Source of the DNA: Rhodothalassium salexigens DSM 2132
Lineage (GTDB): Bacteria > Pseudomonadota > Alphaproteobacteria > Sphingomonadales > Rhodothalassiaceae
Assembly (NCBI RefSeq): GCF_004341375.1
Contig: NZ_SLXO01000013.1
Span: forward strand, 1 to 64,000
Direction of reading: 5' to 3'
DNA: 64,000 nt
This document shows, in pieces, positions 48,828 to 58,302 of the stretch. Each line of letters begins with the position of its first letter. Within the stretch, counting starts at the first letter, position 1. The translations under genes and the position numbers were made by a program. The notes below the pieces were generated by a model that made no database searches, was not told the DNA's origin, and saw nothing but the letters and a program-made list of their open reading frames with translations.

Positions 48828-48911
48828 GGCGCGCCATCGCATCTGGCCGGGCGGCCGTCGGGACACCCGGCGGTCGACCAAGCCTGAGGGCAAGTCTGAG
48901 GGGAGGGGCGG

Positions 48912-49817
48912 ATGGCGCCGACCATAGATTGGGACAAGCTGCGCATCTTCCACACCGTCGCGCGTGCCGGCAGCTTCACCGAGGCGGCGCGCAAGCTCGG
49001 GCTCAGCCAGTCCTCGGTCAGCCGCCAGGTGCGCGCGGTCGAGGACCATTTCAACGTCAGTCTGTTCAACCGCCATGCCCGCGGCCTGGTGCTCACCTAT
49101 GAAGGCGAGCGCTTGTTCGAGACCGCCGAGGCGATGGCCGACCGGCTCGCCGGCACCGAGCAGATGTTGCTTGAAGCCAAGGGCCAGCCGCGCGGCCGGC
49201 TGCGCATCACCACCATGGCCAGCTTCGGCGCCTATTGGCTGGCGCCGCGCCTCAGCGCCTTTATCGAGGCCTATCCCGAGATGGATCTGGAATTGATCCT
49301 CGACGACAACGATCTGGACCTGAGCCGGCGCGAGGCCGACGTGGCGATCCGCTTCCACGGCTCGCGCCAGTCGGAGTTGATCCAGCGCCCGCTGGTGGTC
49401 GTCCACCACCATATCTACGCCTCGCCCGACTATCTGGCGCGCAAGGGCGAGCCGTTGACCGCGGCCGATCTGGACCGCCACGACCTGATCGTCTACGGCC
49501 CCGAAACCCCCGATGCGCTGCGCGACATCAACTGGACGCTGACCATCGGCGCCGAGGGCAGGCCGCGTCGGCCGGTGATGATGATCAATTCCACCTATGC
49601 GGTGTTGCAGGCGATTCGCTCGGGCCTCGGCATCGCCGCCTTGCCGGACTATCTGGCCGAGGGCGACGACAGGCTGGTGCGCATCCTGACCCACATCGAT
49701 TGCCCGGCGTTCGAGAGCTTCTTCGTCTATCCCCAGGAACTGCGCGGGTCGAAGCGGGTGCGGTTGTTCCGCGAATTCCTGGTCGACCGGGTGCGCCGCG
49801 ACGCCGCCAATCTGTGA
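48912..49817 (+). CDS. LysR family transcriptional regulator
   Basis: A 301-residue regulator. The N-terminal winged helix-turn-helix (about 5-64: DKLRIFHTVARAGSFTEAAR, then LGLSQSSVSRQVRAVED) is followed by the two-lobed periplasmic-binding-like effector domain (about 90-295). Start ATG 48912 has GAGGGG about 6 bases upstream. It precedes the GMC oxidoreductase gene by 130 bases in the same orientation, so that gene is a candidate target. The effector is unknown. Confidence 0.92.
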   Translation: MAPTIDWDKLRIFHTVARAGSFTEAARKLGLSQSSVSRQVRAVEDHFNVSLFNRHARGLVLTYEGERLFETAEAMADRLAGTEQMLLEAKGQPRGRLRITTMASFGAYWLAPRLSAFIEAYPEMDLELILDDNDLDLSRREADVAIRFHGSRQSELIQRPLVVVHHHIYASPDYLARKGEPLTAADLDRHDLIVYGPETPDALRDINWTLTIGAEGRPRRPVMMINSTYAVLQAIRSGLGIAALPDYLAEGDDRLVRILTHIDCPAFESFFVYPQELRGSKRVRLFREFLVDRVRRDAANL

Positions 49818-49947
49818 TCGCCCCTTGAGCCCCGGCGGCCGGTTCAAGCCCAAAGCTTTGACGCGCGCGGCTGAACCAGTTTAGTCTCGTTCTGAAGACG
49901 GCGCAGACGCCGCGGTAAAGGCCGGGTCGGGCCGGCGGGGAGGCGAT

Positions 49948-51672
49948 ATGGCGACCAAAACCGGCGGGGCGCCCAAGACCGGCGGGACCAGCCAGGCGGG
50001 CGGGGTCGAGGGCGCCGAGGTTTTCGACTATATCGTCATCGGTGCCGGGTCGGCGGGGTGCACGCTTGCCGGGCGTCTGGCCGAGCGGCCGGGCGTGCGC
50101 GTGCTGGTCCTCGAAGCCGGGCCGAAGGATCGCAGCGCCTGGATTCATATCCCCGTGGGCTATGCCAAGACCCTGTCGTCGCGGACGCTCAATTGGCAGT
50201 TCCCGACCGAACGCGACGCCGGTACCGGTGGCCGGGTCCATCTGTGGCCGCGCGGCAAGACCCTGGGCGGATCGTCGGCGATCAACGCCATGCTCTACAT
50301 CCGCGGCAATCCCGGCGACTATGACGGCTGGGCGCAGCGCGGCCTTGCGGGCTGGGACTGGGCCCATGTGTTGCCCTATTTCATGCGCAGCGAAGACCAG
50401 GCGCGTGGCGCGCTGCCCGGTCACGGCGTCGGCGGCCCGCTGCACGTTTCCGACCCCACGTTCGAGCACCCGATTTCCGACGCCCTGGTGGCCGCAGCCG
50501 AGGCCGAGGGCCTGCCCCGACGCGCCGACTTCAACGCCGGCGAGCAGGAAGGCGTCGGCTTCTACCAGTTGACCATCCATGGCGGCCGGCGGGTGTCGGC
50601 GGCGACCGCCTATCTGCACCCGGCGGTGGCGGCCGGTCGGGTGGCGGTGCAGACCGGCGCGCTGGTCGAACGGATCCTGGTCGACGGCGGCCGGGCGGTG
50701 GGCGTGCGCTACCGCCAGGGCCGGCGCACGGTCACCGTGCGCGCCGGGGCCGAGGTGATTTTGAGCGCCGGGGCGGTCAACTCGCCCCATCTGCTCGAAC
50801 TGTCGGGCATCGGCGACGCCGAACGGCTGCGCGCGCTGGGTATCGAGCCGGTGCACCATCTGCCCGGCGTGGGCGAGAATTTGCAGGACCATTTCAACGC
50901 CGCGCTGGCGTTCCGGCTCAAGCCCGGCACGCCGTCGGTCAACGCCATGGGCCATGGGCTCGGGCTGCTGCGCGAGGCGCTGCGTTATCTGGCCAGCCGG
51001 CGCGGCTTTTTCGCCATCTCGGCAGCCCATGTGGCGATGTTCGCCAAGTCGCGCCCCGGCCTGGACTGGCCCGACCTGCAATACCACGCGCTCGCCGGCA
51101 GCCTCGACGGCGAGGCATACAAGCGCAACAAGCTCAAGTTCGACCGCGACCCGGGGCTGACCATCGGCCATTGCCTGCTGCGCCCGGACAGCCGCGGCTC
51201 GATCCACGCGCGCAGCGCCGACCCCACCGAGCCGCCCGTGATCCGCCCCAACTATCTGAGCGCGCCCGGCGACGTGCGCGCCATGCTCGACGGCTACCGG
51301 TTGACCCGCCGGATCGTCGCCCGCGCGCCCCTGGCCCAGCACATCGACCATGAACGCGAACCCGGCAGCACCGCCCAGGACGATGACGCCCTGATGGCCC
51401 ATATGCGCGACAAGGGCACCACCATCTATCACCCGGTGGGCACCTGCCGCATGGGCGCCGCCGACGAGCCCGGAGCCGTGGTCGATGCCACCTTGACGGT
51501 GCGCGGGCTTGACGGCCTGCGCGTGGTGGACGCCTCGGTGATGCCGACGCTGGTGTCGGGCAACACCAATGCACCGACGATCATGATCGCGGAAAAGGCC
51601 GCCGATTTGATCCTCGGGCGCTCGGCGTTAGCCCCCGTAGAACTGGCCCTGGATCAAACAGACGCGGCTTGA
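49948..51672 (+). CDS. GMC family FAD oxidoreductase (choline/alcohol dehydrogenase-like)
   Basis: A 574-residue flavoenzyme. After a Gly/Thr-rich 22-residue extension comes the FAD dinucleotide fold [20 protein letters not shown] (about 29-48). The GMC signature 1 segment is [18 protein letters not shown], signature 2 is [19 protein letters not shown], and the C-terminal catalytic region has [10 protein letters not shown] with the active-site histidine and [17 protein letters not shown]. It oxidises an alcohol to an aldehyde; betaine, glucose and PEG dehydrogenases share this fold, so the substrate is open. The preceding LysR gene may control it. Confidence 0.92.
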   Translation: MATKTGGAPKTGGTSQAGGVEGAEVFDYIVIGAGSAGCTLAGRLAERPGVRVLVLEAGPKDRSAWIHIPVGYAKTLSSRTLNWQFPTERDAGTGGRVHLWPRGKTLGGSSAINAMLYIRGNPGDYDGWAQRGLAGWDWAHVLPYFMRSEDQARGALPGHGVGGPLHVSDPTFEHPISDALVAAAEAEGLPRRADFNAGEQEGVGFYQLTIHGGRRVSAATAYLHPAVAAGRVAVQTGALVERILVDGGRAVGVRYRQGRRTVTVRAGAEVILSAGAVNSPHLLELSGIGDAERLRALGIEPVHHLPGVGENLQDHFNAALAFRLKPGTPSVNAMGHGLGLLREALRYLASRRGFFAISAAHVAMFAKSRPGLDWPDLQYHALAGSLDGEAYKRNKLKFDRDPGLTIGHCLLRPDSRGSIHARSADPTEPPVIRPNYLSAPGDVRAMLDGYRLTRRIVARAPLAQHIDHEREPGSTAQDDDALMAHMRDKGTTIYHPVGTCRMGAADEPGAVVDATLTVRGLDGLRVVDASVMPTLVSGNTNAPTIMIAEKAADLILGRSALAPVELALDQTDAA

Positions 51673-51802
51673 CTCGAACCCACTCAAACACCCACACTTT
51701 TCTCTGCCGCATTGGGTGCTGAGCCTCATCGCCCGAGCTAGAGGTGTGTGTGCCCGGTCTTCTCTGCGGTAGAGACGCGAACTGGAAGACGGAGATCGGA
51801 CG

Positions 51803-52012
51803 GTGGCTTCGGGTAAGGTGAAATGGTTCAACGCGACCAAGGGCTATGGGTTCATCCAGCCCGACGAGGGCGGCAAGGACGCCTTCGTCCATATTACCGC
51901 AGTCAAGCAAGCCGGCTTGGAAAGCCTGGAAGAGGGGCAACGGGTCGAGTTCGAGCTGTTGCCGGCGGCCAAGGGTCGGACCTCGGCGGGCAATCTCCGT
52001 CTTCTCGACTGA
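51803..52012 (+). CDS. CspA-type cold shock protein
   Basis: A 69-residue single cold-shock domain. RNA-binding motif 1 is KGYGFIQ (about 13-19) and motif 2 is DAFVHI (about 27-32), in a [13 protein letters not shown] context. It binds single-stranded RNA/DNA and acts as an RNA chaperone. Start is GTG 51803 with GGAGAT about 8 bases upstream. The 130 bases before it (51673-51802) have lower GC than the neighbours and probably form the leader, which in cold-shock genes can be regulatory. Confidence 0.95.
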   Translation: MASGKVKWFNATKGYGFIQPDEGGKDAFVHITAVKQAGLESLEEGQRVEFELLPAAKGRTSAGNLRLLD

Positions 52013-52060
52013 ACCGGCCGCGGCGGCGGCATTTGATCACAGACATATAAGGAGGCCGGC

Positions 52061-52501
52061 ATGGCGGAAGCGAAAACCGGCGATCGCGTCAGCGTGCACT
52101 ACAAGGGCACGCTGGACGACGGACAGCAATTCGACAATTCGCGCGAGCGTGACGAGCCGATCGACTTCGTGGTCGGTGACAACCAGATCATCGCCGGTTT
52201 CGAGGACGCGGTGAAGGGCATGACGCCCGGTGATACCAAGGCGGTGCGCGTGGAGGCCGAAGATGCCTATGGCGAACGCCGGGACGAACTGGTCTTTACC
52301 GTGCCGAAAAGCGAACTGCCCGACGATGTGGAGGTTCAGGTGGGCTCGCGCCTGCAACTGGGCACGCCCGACGGGCAGTCGGTGGTGGTCACGGTGACCG
52401 CGATCGACGACGACAATCTGACCCTTGATGCCAATCACATGCTGGCGGGCAAGGCGCTCAATTTCGAGATCGAACTGGTCGACGTGCAGGAACAGGCGTA
52501 A
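52061..52501 (+). CDS. SlyD-like FKBP peptidyl-prolyl isomerase
   Basis: A 146-residue SlyD-type isomerase and chaperone. The FKBP half-domain has VHYKGTLDDGQQFDNSRERD. The inserted-flap domain lies at about 70-120. The family-specific return segment DANHMLAGKALNFEIELVDV closes the protein. The metal-binding His-rich tail of E. coli SlyD is absent, as in many alphaproteobacterial members. AAGGAGG precedes the ATG. It starts 48 bases after the cold shock gene and may be co-transcribed with it; a clear intrinsic terminator follows. Confidence 0.93.
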   Translation: MAEAKTGDRVSVHYKGTLDDGQQFDNSRERDEPIDFVVGDNQIIAGFEDAVKGMTPGDTKAVRVEAEDAYGERRDELVFTVPKSELPDDVEVQVGSRLQLGTPDGQSVVVTVTAIDDDNLTLDANHMLAGKALNFEIELVDVQEQA

Positions 52502-52536
52502 ACGCCCGCTTGATCGTCCCGATCATGAGCCATTGG

Positions 52537-52571
52537 ATGCCCGGCTCGGCGCCGCCGAACCGGGCATTTTT
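52537..52571 (+). terminator. Rho-independent terminator after slyD-like gene
   Basis: ATGCCCGG (52537-52544) pairs with CCGGGCAT (52560-52567), with further GC pairing inside, and is followed by a run of five Ts (52567-52571). It is the best classical intrinsic terminator in the window. Confidence 0.85.
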
Positions 52572-52880
52572 GTCGCTCCGTTCGGCTTGGTGTCGGGGGA
52601 GAGGCGGCCATTGCCCACCGCGTGTGCCGGGGTGGGCTTGTGCCGCGTTGCGGGCGCTGTGCTCGGCTGCGCGATGGAGGCCCAAGACGAAACCGGGCGC
52701 TCGGGCGGCTGTTGTTGCGATCTGGTGGTGACCGTTTAAGCTGGCCGGCCATGGCTGGGATACTTCTTTCATCCGTCGGCGGTCTATGCTTTACTGGACT
52801 TCGCCGGTTTTGGAAGTTTGTTGATGCTCCCGGCGGCTGGCTGGCTCGACACCAGCGATCGTTGGGGGGGTGGTCGAGCC
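52572..52880. other. intergenic stretch before the PAS gene
   Basis: About 310 bases without a supportable gene. Short open frames on both strands lack start signals and have random composition. The right end presumably holds the promoter of the PAS-domain gene; a G-run (about 52864-52870) may serve as a weak ribosome binding site. Confidence 0.4.
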
Positions 52881-53438
52881 ATGTCGCGAACGCTCATCAA
52901 GGCTTATTACGCCCTCGACGATCCGATGGCCGACCTGGAGGTGCAGCCTGCATCGCTCGCCTGGTGGCGGGGTTTGTGCCGGCGCTGTGACCGGCCAACC
53001 CGCCGCGACCTGGATTTCGCCGAGTTGCGCGGGTGGCACAGCCGTCTGATGCTGTGCGAGGTGTTGGCCGATGGCAGCGATATGGTCACGCGCATCGTCG
53101 GCGAGGAGGTCAAGGATCTGTTCACCGGCCAGGTGGAGCCCAAGCCGCATCTGCGCTTCGATCGCGGCACGCGGCTGGGCACGATCATCGATGTGTCGCC
53201 CGAGCGCCAGCGCGCTCATGTGCGCCGCATCGTCGACACCCCGGCGATTGCCGTCACCCAGGGCTGGCTTGAGCTGCTCAACGGCCGCCAGGTGGAGTTG
53301 TTCGCGCTCGATTATCCGCTGTTCGCGGCGGCGGGCGAGAACCGCTATGTGATCACCTTTTTCGAGGTCCAAGCCGGCGACGTGCTCGACGCGATGCCCC
53401 ACAAGGGCCTGCGCGACATGGCCCACGACAATCGCTGA
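52881..53438 (+). CDS. PAS_5-type PAS domain protein
   Basis: A 185-residue single-domain protein matching the alphaproteobacterial PAS_5 pattern. It has WWRGLCRRCDRPTRRDLDFA near residue 28, then LMLCEVLADGSDMVTRIVGEEV and the closing RYVITFFEVQAG. These proteins are common in Rhodospirillales and carry no output domain, so they may sense a ligand and act through partners. ATG 52881 was preferred over an in-frame ATG at 52818 because the conserved region starts just after it. It is convergent with the carotenoid oxygenase gene (24-base gap). Confidence 0.8.
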   Translation: MSRTLIKAYYALDDPMADLEVQPASLAWWRGLCRRCDRPTRRDLDFAELRGWHSRLMLCEVLADGSDMVTRIVGEEVKDLFTGQVEPKPHLRFDRGTRLGTIIDVSPERQRAHVRRIVDTPAIAVTQGWLELLNGRQVELFALDYPLFAAAGENRYVITFFEVQAGDVLDAMPHKGLRDMAHDNR

Positions 53439-53462
53439 CCGATGGCGCGAAAACGCTTTGGC

Positions 53463-55025
53463 TCACCAACGCCAGATCCCATGAAAGCTTAACGGCAGCG
53501 CCACCGGTGCTCGCCACGTGACCAGCGGCCCGCGCTCCAGACGGGCGGCGTCGAAGACATGCAATTCGGTCGCCTGCGCCGCCAGATTGAGGCTGGTACC
53601 GACCAGCCAGCCCTCGGTTTCGGCGCCGCCGCCGGGAGCGGGCACGAAGATATGCTCCTCGACGAGATGGTCCGACCCGAACCGGAAGCAGTCGGTGGTG
53701 CCGGTCGACCAGTCGGTTCGCTGGACGGTATTGAAGCCCACCGCGGGTGCGGGATCGCCGGCATCGTGTCCGACACTCCACACCGACGAACGCGGCTGTC
53801 CTTGGCGGCGCGCGTCGGTGCGCGGGAATTCCGCCACCACGTCAGACTGACGCACCTCGGCGCGACCGTCCGGATGTAGCGAGACCAGACACAGGCGCGG
53901 CAGGTCTTGCCGAACCGCCACGCCACGGACCAGTTGTCCGCCGATCTCGCCATCCATGGTCGGTCGGTCGGCGAAACAAACGTCGAAATGCAGGCCGCCG
54001 CCGGCATCTTCCCAGGCATCGCCGGTGTGGAAGAAAAACGCCGCCGGCAGATGGAACAGCCGCCGGTCGGCGAAATTGTCCTTGTCGACCACCAGCACCG
54101 TCACGCCGCGCTCCGGCTGCCAGGCCAGACGGTCCACAAGCGGCGGATGACCGCCCGACACGATCCACGGATGCAGCGGAAAGATCAGTTTGCGCTCGGT
54201 GACCGCGAAATCGTGAATGTAGGCGGCTCGGGGCCAGGGAATGGTGGCTGCTTTGGCCACTCGCCCTGTGGGGTCGAGCGCCCAGACGAAGGCCCGGGTG
54301 CTTCCCAGACCGAGGCCGAAGTTCCAGATCCAGCCGCGCGGGTCAATCTTGGGATGGGCGGAAAACGGCATGTGGCGCACATCATCGCGCAGCGTCACGG
54401 TGCCCCGGGTCGCCAGGGTTTCGGGGTCGAGCGCTGTGGGGCTGCCGGCTTCCCACAGTGCCCAGAGGGCGTCGCCCCGGTCGAGCACGGCGGTGTTGGC
54501 GGCGTTGGCGTCGTCGGCATGGGCGATGGCTGTGTCCGGGGCGCCCGCCGTCCCGAAACCGGGACTGACGAAACCGCCGGCCGCAGTGTCAACCCGACGC
54601 TTGTGGGTGTCGACGAAGCGGGCGGTCAGATGGGCTTCCTCGCCGGCGATGCGGAACGCCCGGACCAAGCCATCGCCGTCGAACCAGTGCCCGATCGTCT
54701 GGTCGCCCCGGGTAAATTGGCCTGGTCCGTTGCGGATCAGGGTGCCGGCCAGGGCTTCGGGCGCGCGGCCATGGATCGGGCGCAGCGGCACGGGCCCGAC
54801 GCCACCGACCGGCGCGTTGCGAAAGCCCAGATGCCAGCGCGGCGTTCCGCCCTCAAGCGCCGCCGCGGCTGCCAGCGCGCCTTGTCGGGCCGGGGCGCTG
54901 AGCCAGAGACCGGCGGCGGTGCCGGCCAACAGGTTAAGCACGGTGCGCCGCGACGGGGTGTGGTCGCAGATGGGCCCGCCGATGGTCGGCGCCGATGGCG
55001 GTCGGTGCGTGCGGGGGGTGTGCAT
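53463..55025 (-). CDS. carotenoid oxygenase family protein, Tat-exported
   Basis: A 520-residue non-haem iron dioxygenase of the carotenoid/stilbene cleavage family. The N-terminus holds a twin-arginine signal (SRRTVLNLLAG, then a hydrophobic stretch to about residue 55), so it should be exported folded. Four candidate iron histidines are seen: SAHPKIDP, YIHDFAVTE, FFHTGDAWED and the C-terminal HGIWRW. Export is less usual for this family, which is mostly cytoplasmic or plastidial. ATG 55025 has GGGAG upstream. It follows the DUF2141 gene by 17 bases. Substrate could be a carotenoid, lignostilbene or other apolar alkene. Confidence 0.88.
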   Translation of the reverse strand: MHTPRTHRPPSAPTIGGPICDHTPSRRTVLNLLAGTAAGLWLSAPARQGALAAAAALEGGTPRWHLGFRNAPVGGVGPVPLRPIHGRAPEALAGTLIRNGPGQFTRGDQTIGHWFDGDGLVRAFRIAGEEAHLTARFVDTHKRRVDTAAGGFVSPGFGTAGAPDTAIAHADDANAANTAVLDRGDALWALWEAGSPTALDPETLATRGTVTLRDDVRHMPFSAHPKIDPRGWIWNFGLGLGSTRAFVWALDPTGRVAKAATIPWPRAAYIHDFAVTERKLIFPLHPWIVSGGHPPLVDRLAWQPERGVTVLVVDKDNFADRRLFHLPAAFFFHTGDAWEDAGGGLHFDVCFADRPTMDGEIGGQLVRGVAVRQDLPRLCLVSLHPDGRAEVRQSDVVAEFPRTDARRQGQPRSSVWSVGHDAGDPAPAVGFNTVQRTDWSTGTTDCFRFGSDHLVEEHIFVPAPGGGAETEGWLVGTSLNLAAQATELHVFDAARLERGPLVTWRAPVALPLSFHGIWRW

Positions 55026-55042
55026 GGCTCTGGCTCCCGGCG

Positions 55043-55492
55043 TCAGCGGCGGAACGACAGCGTCTGACCGGTCTCGCCAGTCGCCACCTGAAACCGTGTT
55101 GCGGCCCACTCGGGCGGGCCGTAGCGGACCGTGGCACCGTTGGAAAAGGCCACGGCCTCGACGGGCACGCCGAACGGGTTGGTGTTCAGGCTGTTGTCGT
55201 CGTTGAGGTCGTGGAATGCCCGCACCGCATAGTCGCCAGGCGGCAGAGCGTCGAGCGTCTGGCGCACGGTCGGCGCGGTGACCGGCAGGCGGAAAGCGCG
55301 CACCGGTGCGCCGTTGCCGCCATAGGCATCGGCATTGTCGAATACCGCGGCCATGATTGCGCCCGACGGCTCGGTTACTTCGAACGTGAGCGTCAGTCGA
55401 CCGGTTTCACGGTCACCGTCAGCCGCGTTGCTGCCGAGCCCAATGGCGCCGGTCAGGCATAGGGCATACAAGAACAGGGGGGCAGATCGCAT
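55043..55492 (-). CDS. exported DUF2141 domain protein
   Basis: A 149-residue protein. A signal peptide (SAPLFLYALCLTGAIGLG, cleavage near SNA) precedes a beta-rich DUF2141 domain with LPPGDYAVRAFHDLNDD and TNPFGVPVEAVAFSNG, the family hallmark. ATG 55492 was chosen over TTG 55498: GGAG lies about 8 bases before it. DUF2141 has no known activity. It is first in a two-gene operon with the exported carotenoid oxygenase, so both products should meet in the periplasm. Confidence 0.88.
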   Translation of the reverse strand: MRSAPLFLYALCLTGAIGLGSNAADGDRETGRLTLTFEVTEPSGAIMAAVFDNADAYGGNGAPVRAFRLPVTAPTVRQTLDALPPGDYAVRAFHDLNDDNSLNTNPFGVPVEAVAFSNGATVRYGPPEWAATRFQVATGETGQTLSFRR

Positions 55493-55757
55493 GATCAAGG
55501 CTCCATTGCAAAAGCGGTTCGCTCGCTGCCATCAGGCAGGCCAGAGCGGTGCGCTGGCCTGCCTCGGCCATCTCTGCCGTCGGCCTTTCCCGCTGACTGG
55601 CTTTCGGCCGCGTTGCGTGCGGGGGCATTGGCATCGGACTCCCATGTGCCGCAACCAGGGCGAAATCGGCACAGCGGATGCGTGGAGGGCGTTGCGGCGC
55701 ATCGCCGGCGGCGGGTATCGTGACCGGCGATGCGCGACTGACGATGATCGAGCCGCC

Positions 55758-56765
55758 ATGTTCGCCCGGACGACCGCTTTCAATATCGCCTTCGTTCTGA
55801 TCGTCGGCACACTGTTGGCCGCCAGCGGTGTCTATGGCACCGGGGTGCTTGGCTGGCCGCGGGTGTGGCTTTACTGGACCGGCCTGATCGCCGTGGGCTT
55901 CTGGATCGGCACGGCGATTTCCGCCCAGCTTGCCCGCATGCTGCCGGTCGGTCGCGCGCCCTGGATGCTGCGATGGTTGCTGCTGTCGGCAGCCCTCAGC
56001 GCGCCCATGTGCGCCGTCGTTGCGACGGCTCAGATCGTGATCGATCAGCCGATTCCGGCGTCGGCGCTGTGGGATTTGTTGCTCAAAGTCGCGGTGATCA
56101 CCGCAGCGGTCGTCGGCGCGCGGCAACTGGCCGACATGGGCGGCGCCGGTGCGCCGGATCTGGCCGAATCACCGCCCGCCGCGGACGGCAGCGCGCTATC
56201 CGCGCCGACGGCCGCTGCCGTGCCGCCGTCGGGTCCGTCGCCCATTCCGTTGCCGGGGCCGGCTCTGACGCCCGCCTTCGCCCCCAAGCCGACGCCGGAT
56301 CCGCTGGCCGCGCCGCGGGGGCTGACCGACGAGCCGCCGGTCGCCGGGGCCAGGGCGGCAGGCGGCCCATCGGATGCTCCCGACACCGCGCCGTCCACCG
56401 CCGCCGCCCGATCCGTCCGGGCGGCCGACGGTTTCGCCCGTTCGGCCCGGCTGGCACGCCGGTTGCCTGCGAAGCTACAAGGCGCCGAGATTTGGGCGCT
56501 GTCGGCCGAAGACCATTATGTGCGCGTCCATACCGCGCAAGGCGAGGCGCTGATCCTGATCCGTTTCGCCGACGCCATCGCCGAAATGGCACCGATTCCG
56601 GGGGCGCGCACGCACCGGTCCTGGTGGGTGGCGCGCGCCGGCATACGCACCGCCGAGCGGCGGCGCGAAGGCGGGGTGGTGGTGCTGAAAAGCGGCGTTC
56701 AGGTCCCGGTGTCACGCAGCCGGACGGCCGAGATCGCGGCGCGCGACTGGTTCGACCCGGATTGA
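55758..56765 (+). CDS. membrane-bound LytTR DNA-binding regulator
   Basis: A 335-residue protein. Four membrane helices lie in residues 5-125 (for example FNIAFVLIVGTLLAASGVYG). A long Ala/Pro-rich linker (about 130-225, with PSGPSPIPLPGPALTPAF) leads to a C-terminal LytTR domain (about 232-330) with AEIWALSAEDHYVRVHTAQG and RTHRSWWVARAGI. This is a one-component membrane regulator of the kind common in alphaproteobacteria. It is divergent from the DUF2141-carotenoid oxygenase operon with a ~265-base shared region, making that operon a candidate target. ATG 55758 is the start. Confidence 0.85.
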   Translation: MFARTTAFNIAFVLIVGTLLAASGVYGTGVLGWPRVWLYWTGLIAVGFWIGTAISAQLARMLPVGRAPWMLRWLLLSAALSAPMCAVVATAQIVIDQPIPASALWDLLLKVAVITAAVVGARQLADMGGAGAPDLAESPPAADGSALSAPTAAAVPPSGPSPIPLPGPALTPAFAPKPTPDPLAAPRGLTDEPPVAGARAAGGPSDAPDTAPSTAAARSVRAADGFARSARLARRLPAKLQGAEIWALSAEDHYVRVHTAQGEALILIRFADAIAEMAPIPGARTHRSWWVARAGIRTAERRREGGVVVLKSGVQVPVSRSRTAEIAARDWFDPD

Positions 56766-56807
56766 CGGCCCGGGATCGCCGAACGGGCCATCAGTCCCGG
56801 GGCGCCC

Positions 56808-57974
56808 TTAGCGGGTTTCTTCGAACAACTCGCGGCCGATCAGCATGCGGCGGATTTCGCTGGTGCCGGCGCCGATCTCGTAGAGCTTGGCGTCGCGCAG
56901 CAGCCGGCCGGTGGGATAGTCGTTGATATAGCCGTTGCCGCCGAGCGCCTGGATCGCGTCGAGCGCCATCTGCGTGGCCTTTTCCGCGGCATAGAGGATG
57001 CAGCCGGCGGCGTCCTTGCGCGTCGTCTCGCCCCGGTCGCAGGCCTGCGCCACCGCATAGACATAGGACCGCGCCGCGCCCCAGGTGGTGTACATGTCGG
57101 CCAGCTTACCCTGCATCAACTGAAACTCGCCGATCGGCCGGCCGAACTGCTCGCGCTCGTGCACATAAGGGATCACCGTGTCGAGACAGGCGCGCATGAT
57201 GCCCAGCGGCCCGGCGGCCAGCACCACGCGCTCATAGTCGAGCCCCGACATCAGCACCCGCACGCCGCGGCCTTCGCCGCCCACCACATTGTCGGCCGGC
57301 ACCCGGCAGTCCTCGAACACCAGCTCGCAGGTGTTGGAGCCGCGCATGCCGAGCTTGTCGAGCTTCTGCGCGGTCGAGAAGCCGGCGAAGTCGCGCTCGA
57401 TCAGGAACGCGGTGATGCCCTTGGAGCCGGCCTCGGGGTCGGTCTTGGCATAGACCATCAGCACGTCGGCGTCGGGGCCGTTGGTGATCCACATCTTCGA
57501 GCCGTTGAGCACGAAGCCGTCATTGGAGCGCTCGGCGCGCGTCTTCATGGACACCACGTCCGAGCCGGCGCCGGGCTCCGACATGGCCAGCGCGCCCACA
57601 TGCTCGCCCGAGATCAGCTTGGGCAGATAGCGGCGCTTCTGCTGTTCCGAGCCGTTGAGCGCGATCTGGTTGACGCACAGGTTCGAGTGCGCGCCATAGG
57701 ACAGCCCCACCGAGGCCGAGGCGCGCGACAGTTCCTCGACCACGATGGCGTGGGCCAGATAGCCCATGCCGGCGCCGCCATAGTCTTCCGGCACGGTGAT
57801 GCCCAGCAGCCCCAACTCGCCCATGGCCGGCCACAGGTCGCGCGGGAACTCGTTGGTCTCGTCGATCTCGGCGGCGCGCGGCGCGATCTTGTCGGCGGCG
57901 AAGCGGGCCACCGTGTCGCGCAGCATGTCCAGGTCGGACCCGTGGCCGAAGGACAGGTGGGGAAAGTCGAACAT
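56808..57974 (-). CDS. ivd: isovaleryl-CoA dehydrogenase
   Basis: A 389-residue FAD-dependent acyl-CoA dehydrogenase for the third step of leucine degradation. Family features are [20 protein letters not shown] and [20 protein letters not shown]. The active-site segment [16 protein letters not shown] has the glutamate at the position specific to isovaleryl-CoA dehydrogenases (rather than near residue 376 as in other members). The C-terminal block is [23 protein letters not shown] 57974 has GGGAG about 6 bases upstream. The methylcrotonyl-type carboxylase alpha gene lies ~3.8 kb upstream on the same strand, so the leucine genes are split here. Confidence 0.93.
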   Translation of the reverse strand: MFDFPHLSFGHGSDLDMLRDTVARFAADKIAPRAAEIDETNEFPRDLWPAMGELGLLGITVPEDYGGAGMGYLAHAIVVEELSRASASVGLSYGAHSNLCVNQIALNGSEQQKRRYLPKLISGEHVGALAMSEPGAGSDVVSMKTRAERSNDGFVLNGSKMWITNGPDADVLMVYAKTDPEAGSKGITAFLIERDFAGFSTAQKLDKLGMRGSNTCELVFEDCRVPADNVVGGEGRGVRVLMSGLDYERVVLAAGPLGIMRACLDTVIPYVHEREQFGRPIGEFQLMQGKLADMYTTWGAARSYVYAVAQACDRGETTRKDAAGCILYAAEKATQMALDAIQALGGNGYINDYPTGRLLRDAKLYEIGAGTSEIRRMLIGRELFEETR

Positions 57975-58302
57975 GGCAGGGCTCCCAAAGGCGCGTGTCA
58001 TTGTTGGCTTTGTCTCTACGCTGTCTCTAACCCGCACTCAAGCGTGCGCAGGCGTTGGACGCCCGGCGGGTCGGGCGGTCTGTGGGCGCTCGGGGGGCGC
58101 TCGGGGGGCGGCGCGGCGACGGCGCGGCGACGGCGCGGCTCGGGGGGGCGACGACGGGGCGCGGGGGGCTTGGCCTGGGCGCGCCGGCCGATCGGGTTTA
58201 GGCTGGTCCGGGTGACCAACCGGACCGCCAAGACAGCCAAGACAGTCAAGACAGGCGGGGCCGGCGGGAAAGCCAAGACAGACGGGGCAGGCGGGGGCGA
58301 CC
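57975..58302. repeat. intergenic region with G-rich tandem repeats
   Basis: About 330 bases upstream of ivd. It contains short tandem repeats: two units of GCGCTCGGGGG near 58086-58107 and two-plus units of GGCGCGGCGAC near 58110-58138. A looser repeat of CAAGACAG motifs follows at about 58230-58280. No gene is supported. The G-runs could form quadruplexes on the plus strand. The ivd promoter should lie at the left edge. Confidence 0.55.

Noticed and set aside
51650-51700. TCGAACCC-like string after the GMC oxidoreductase gene, considered as a tRNA T-arm
   Set aside because: No acceptor stem, anticodon arm or CCA end can be folded around it on either strand.
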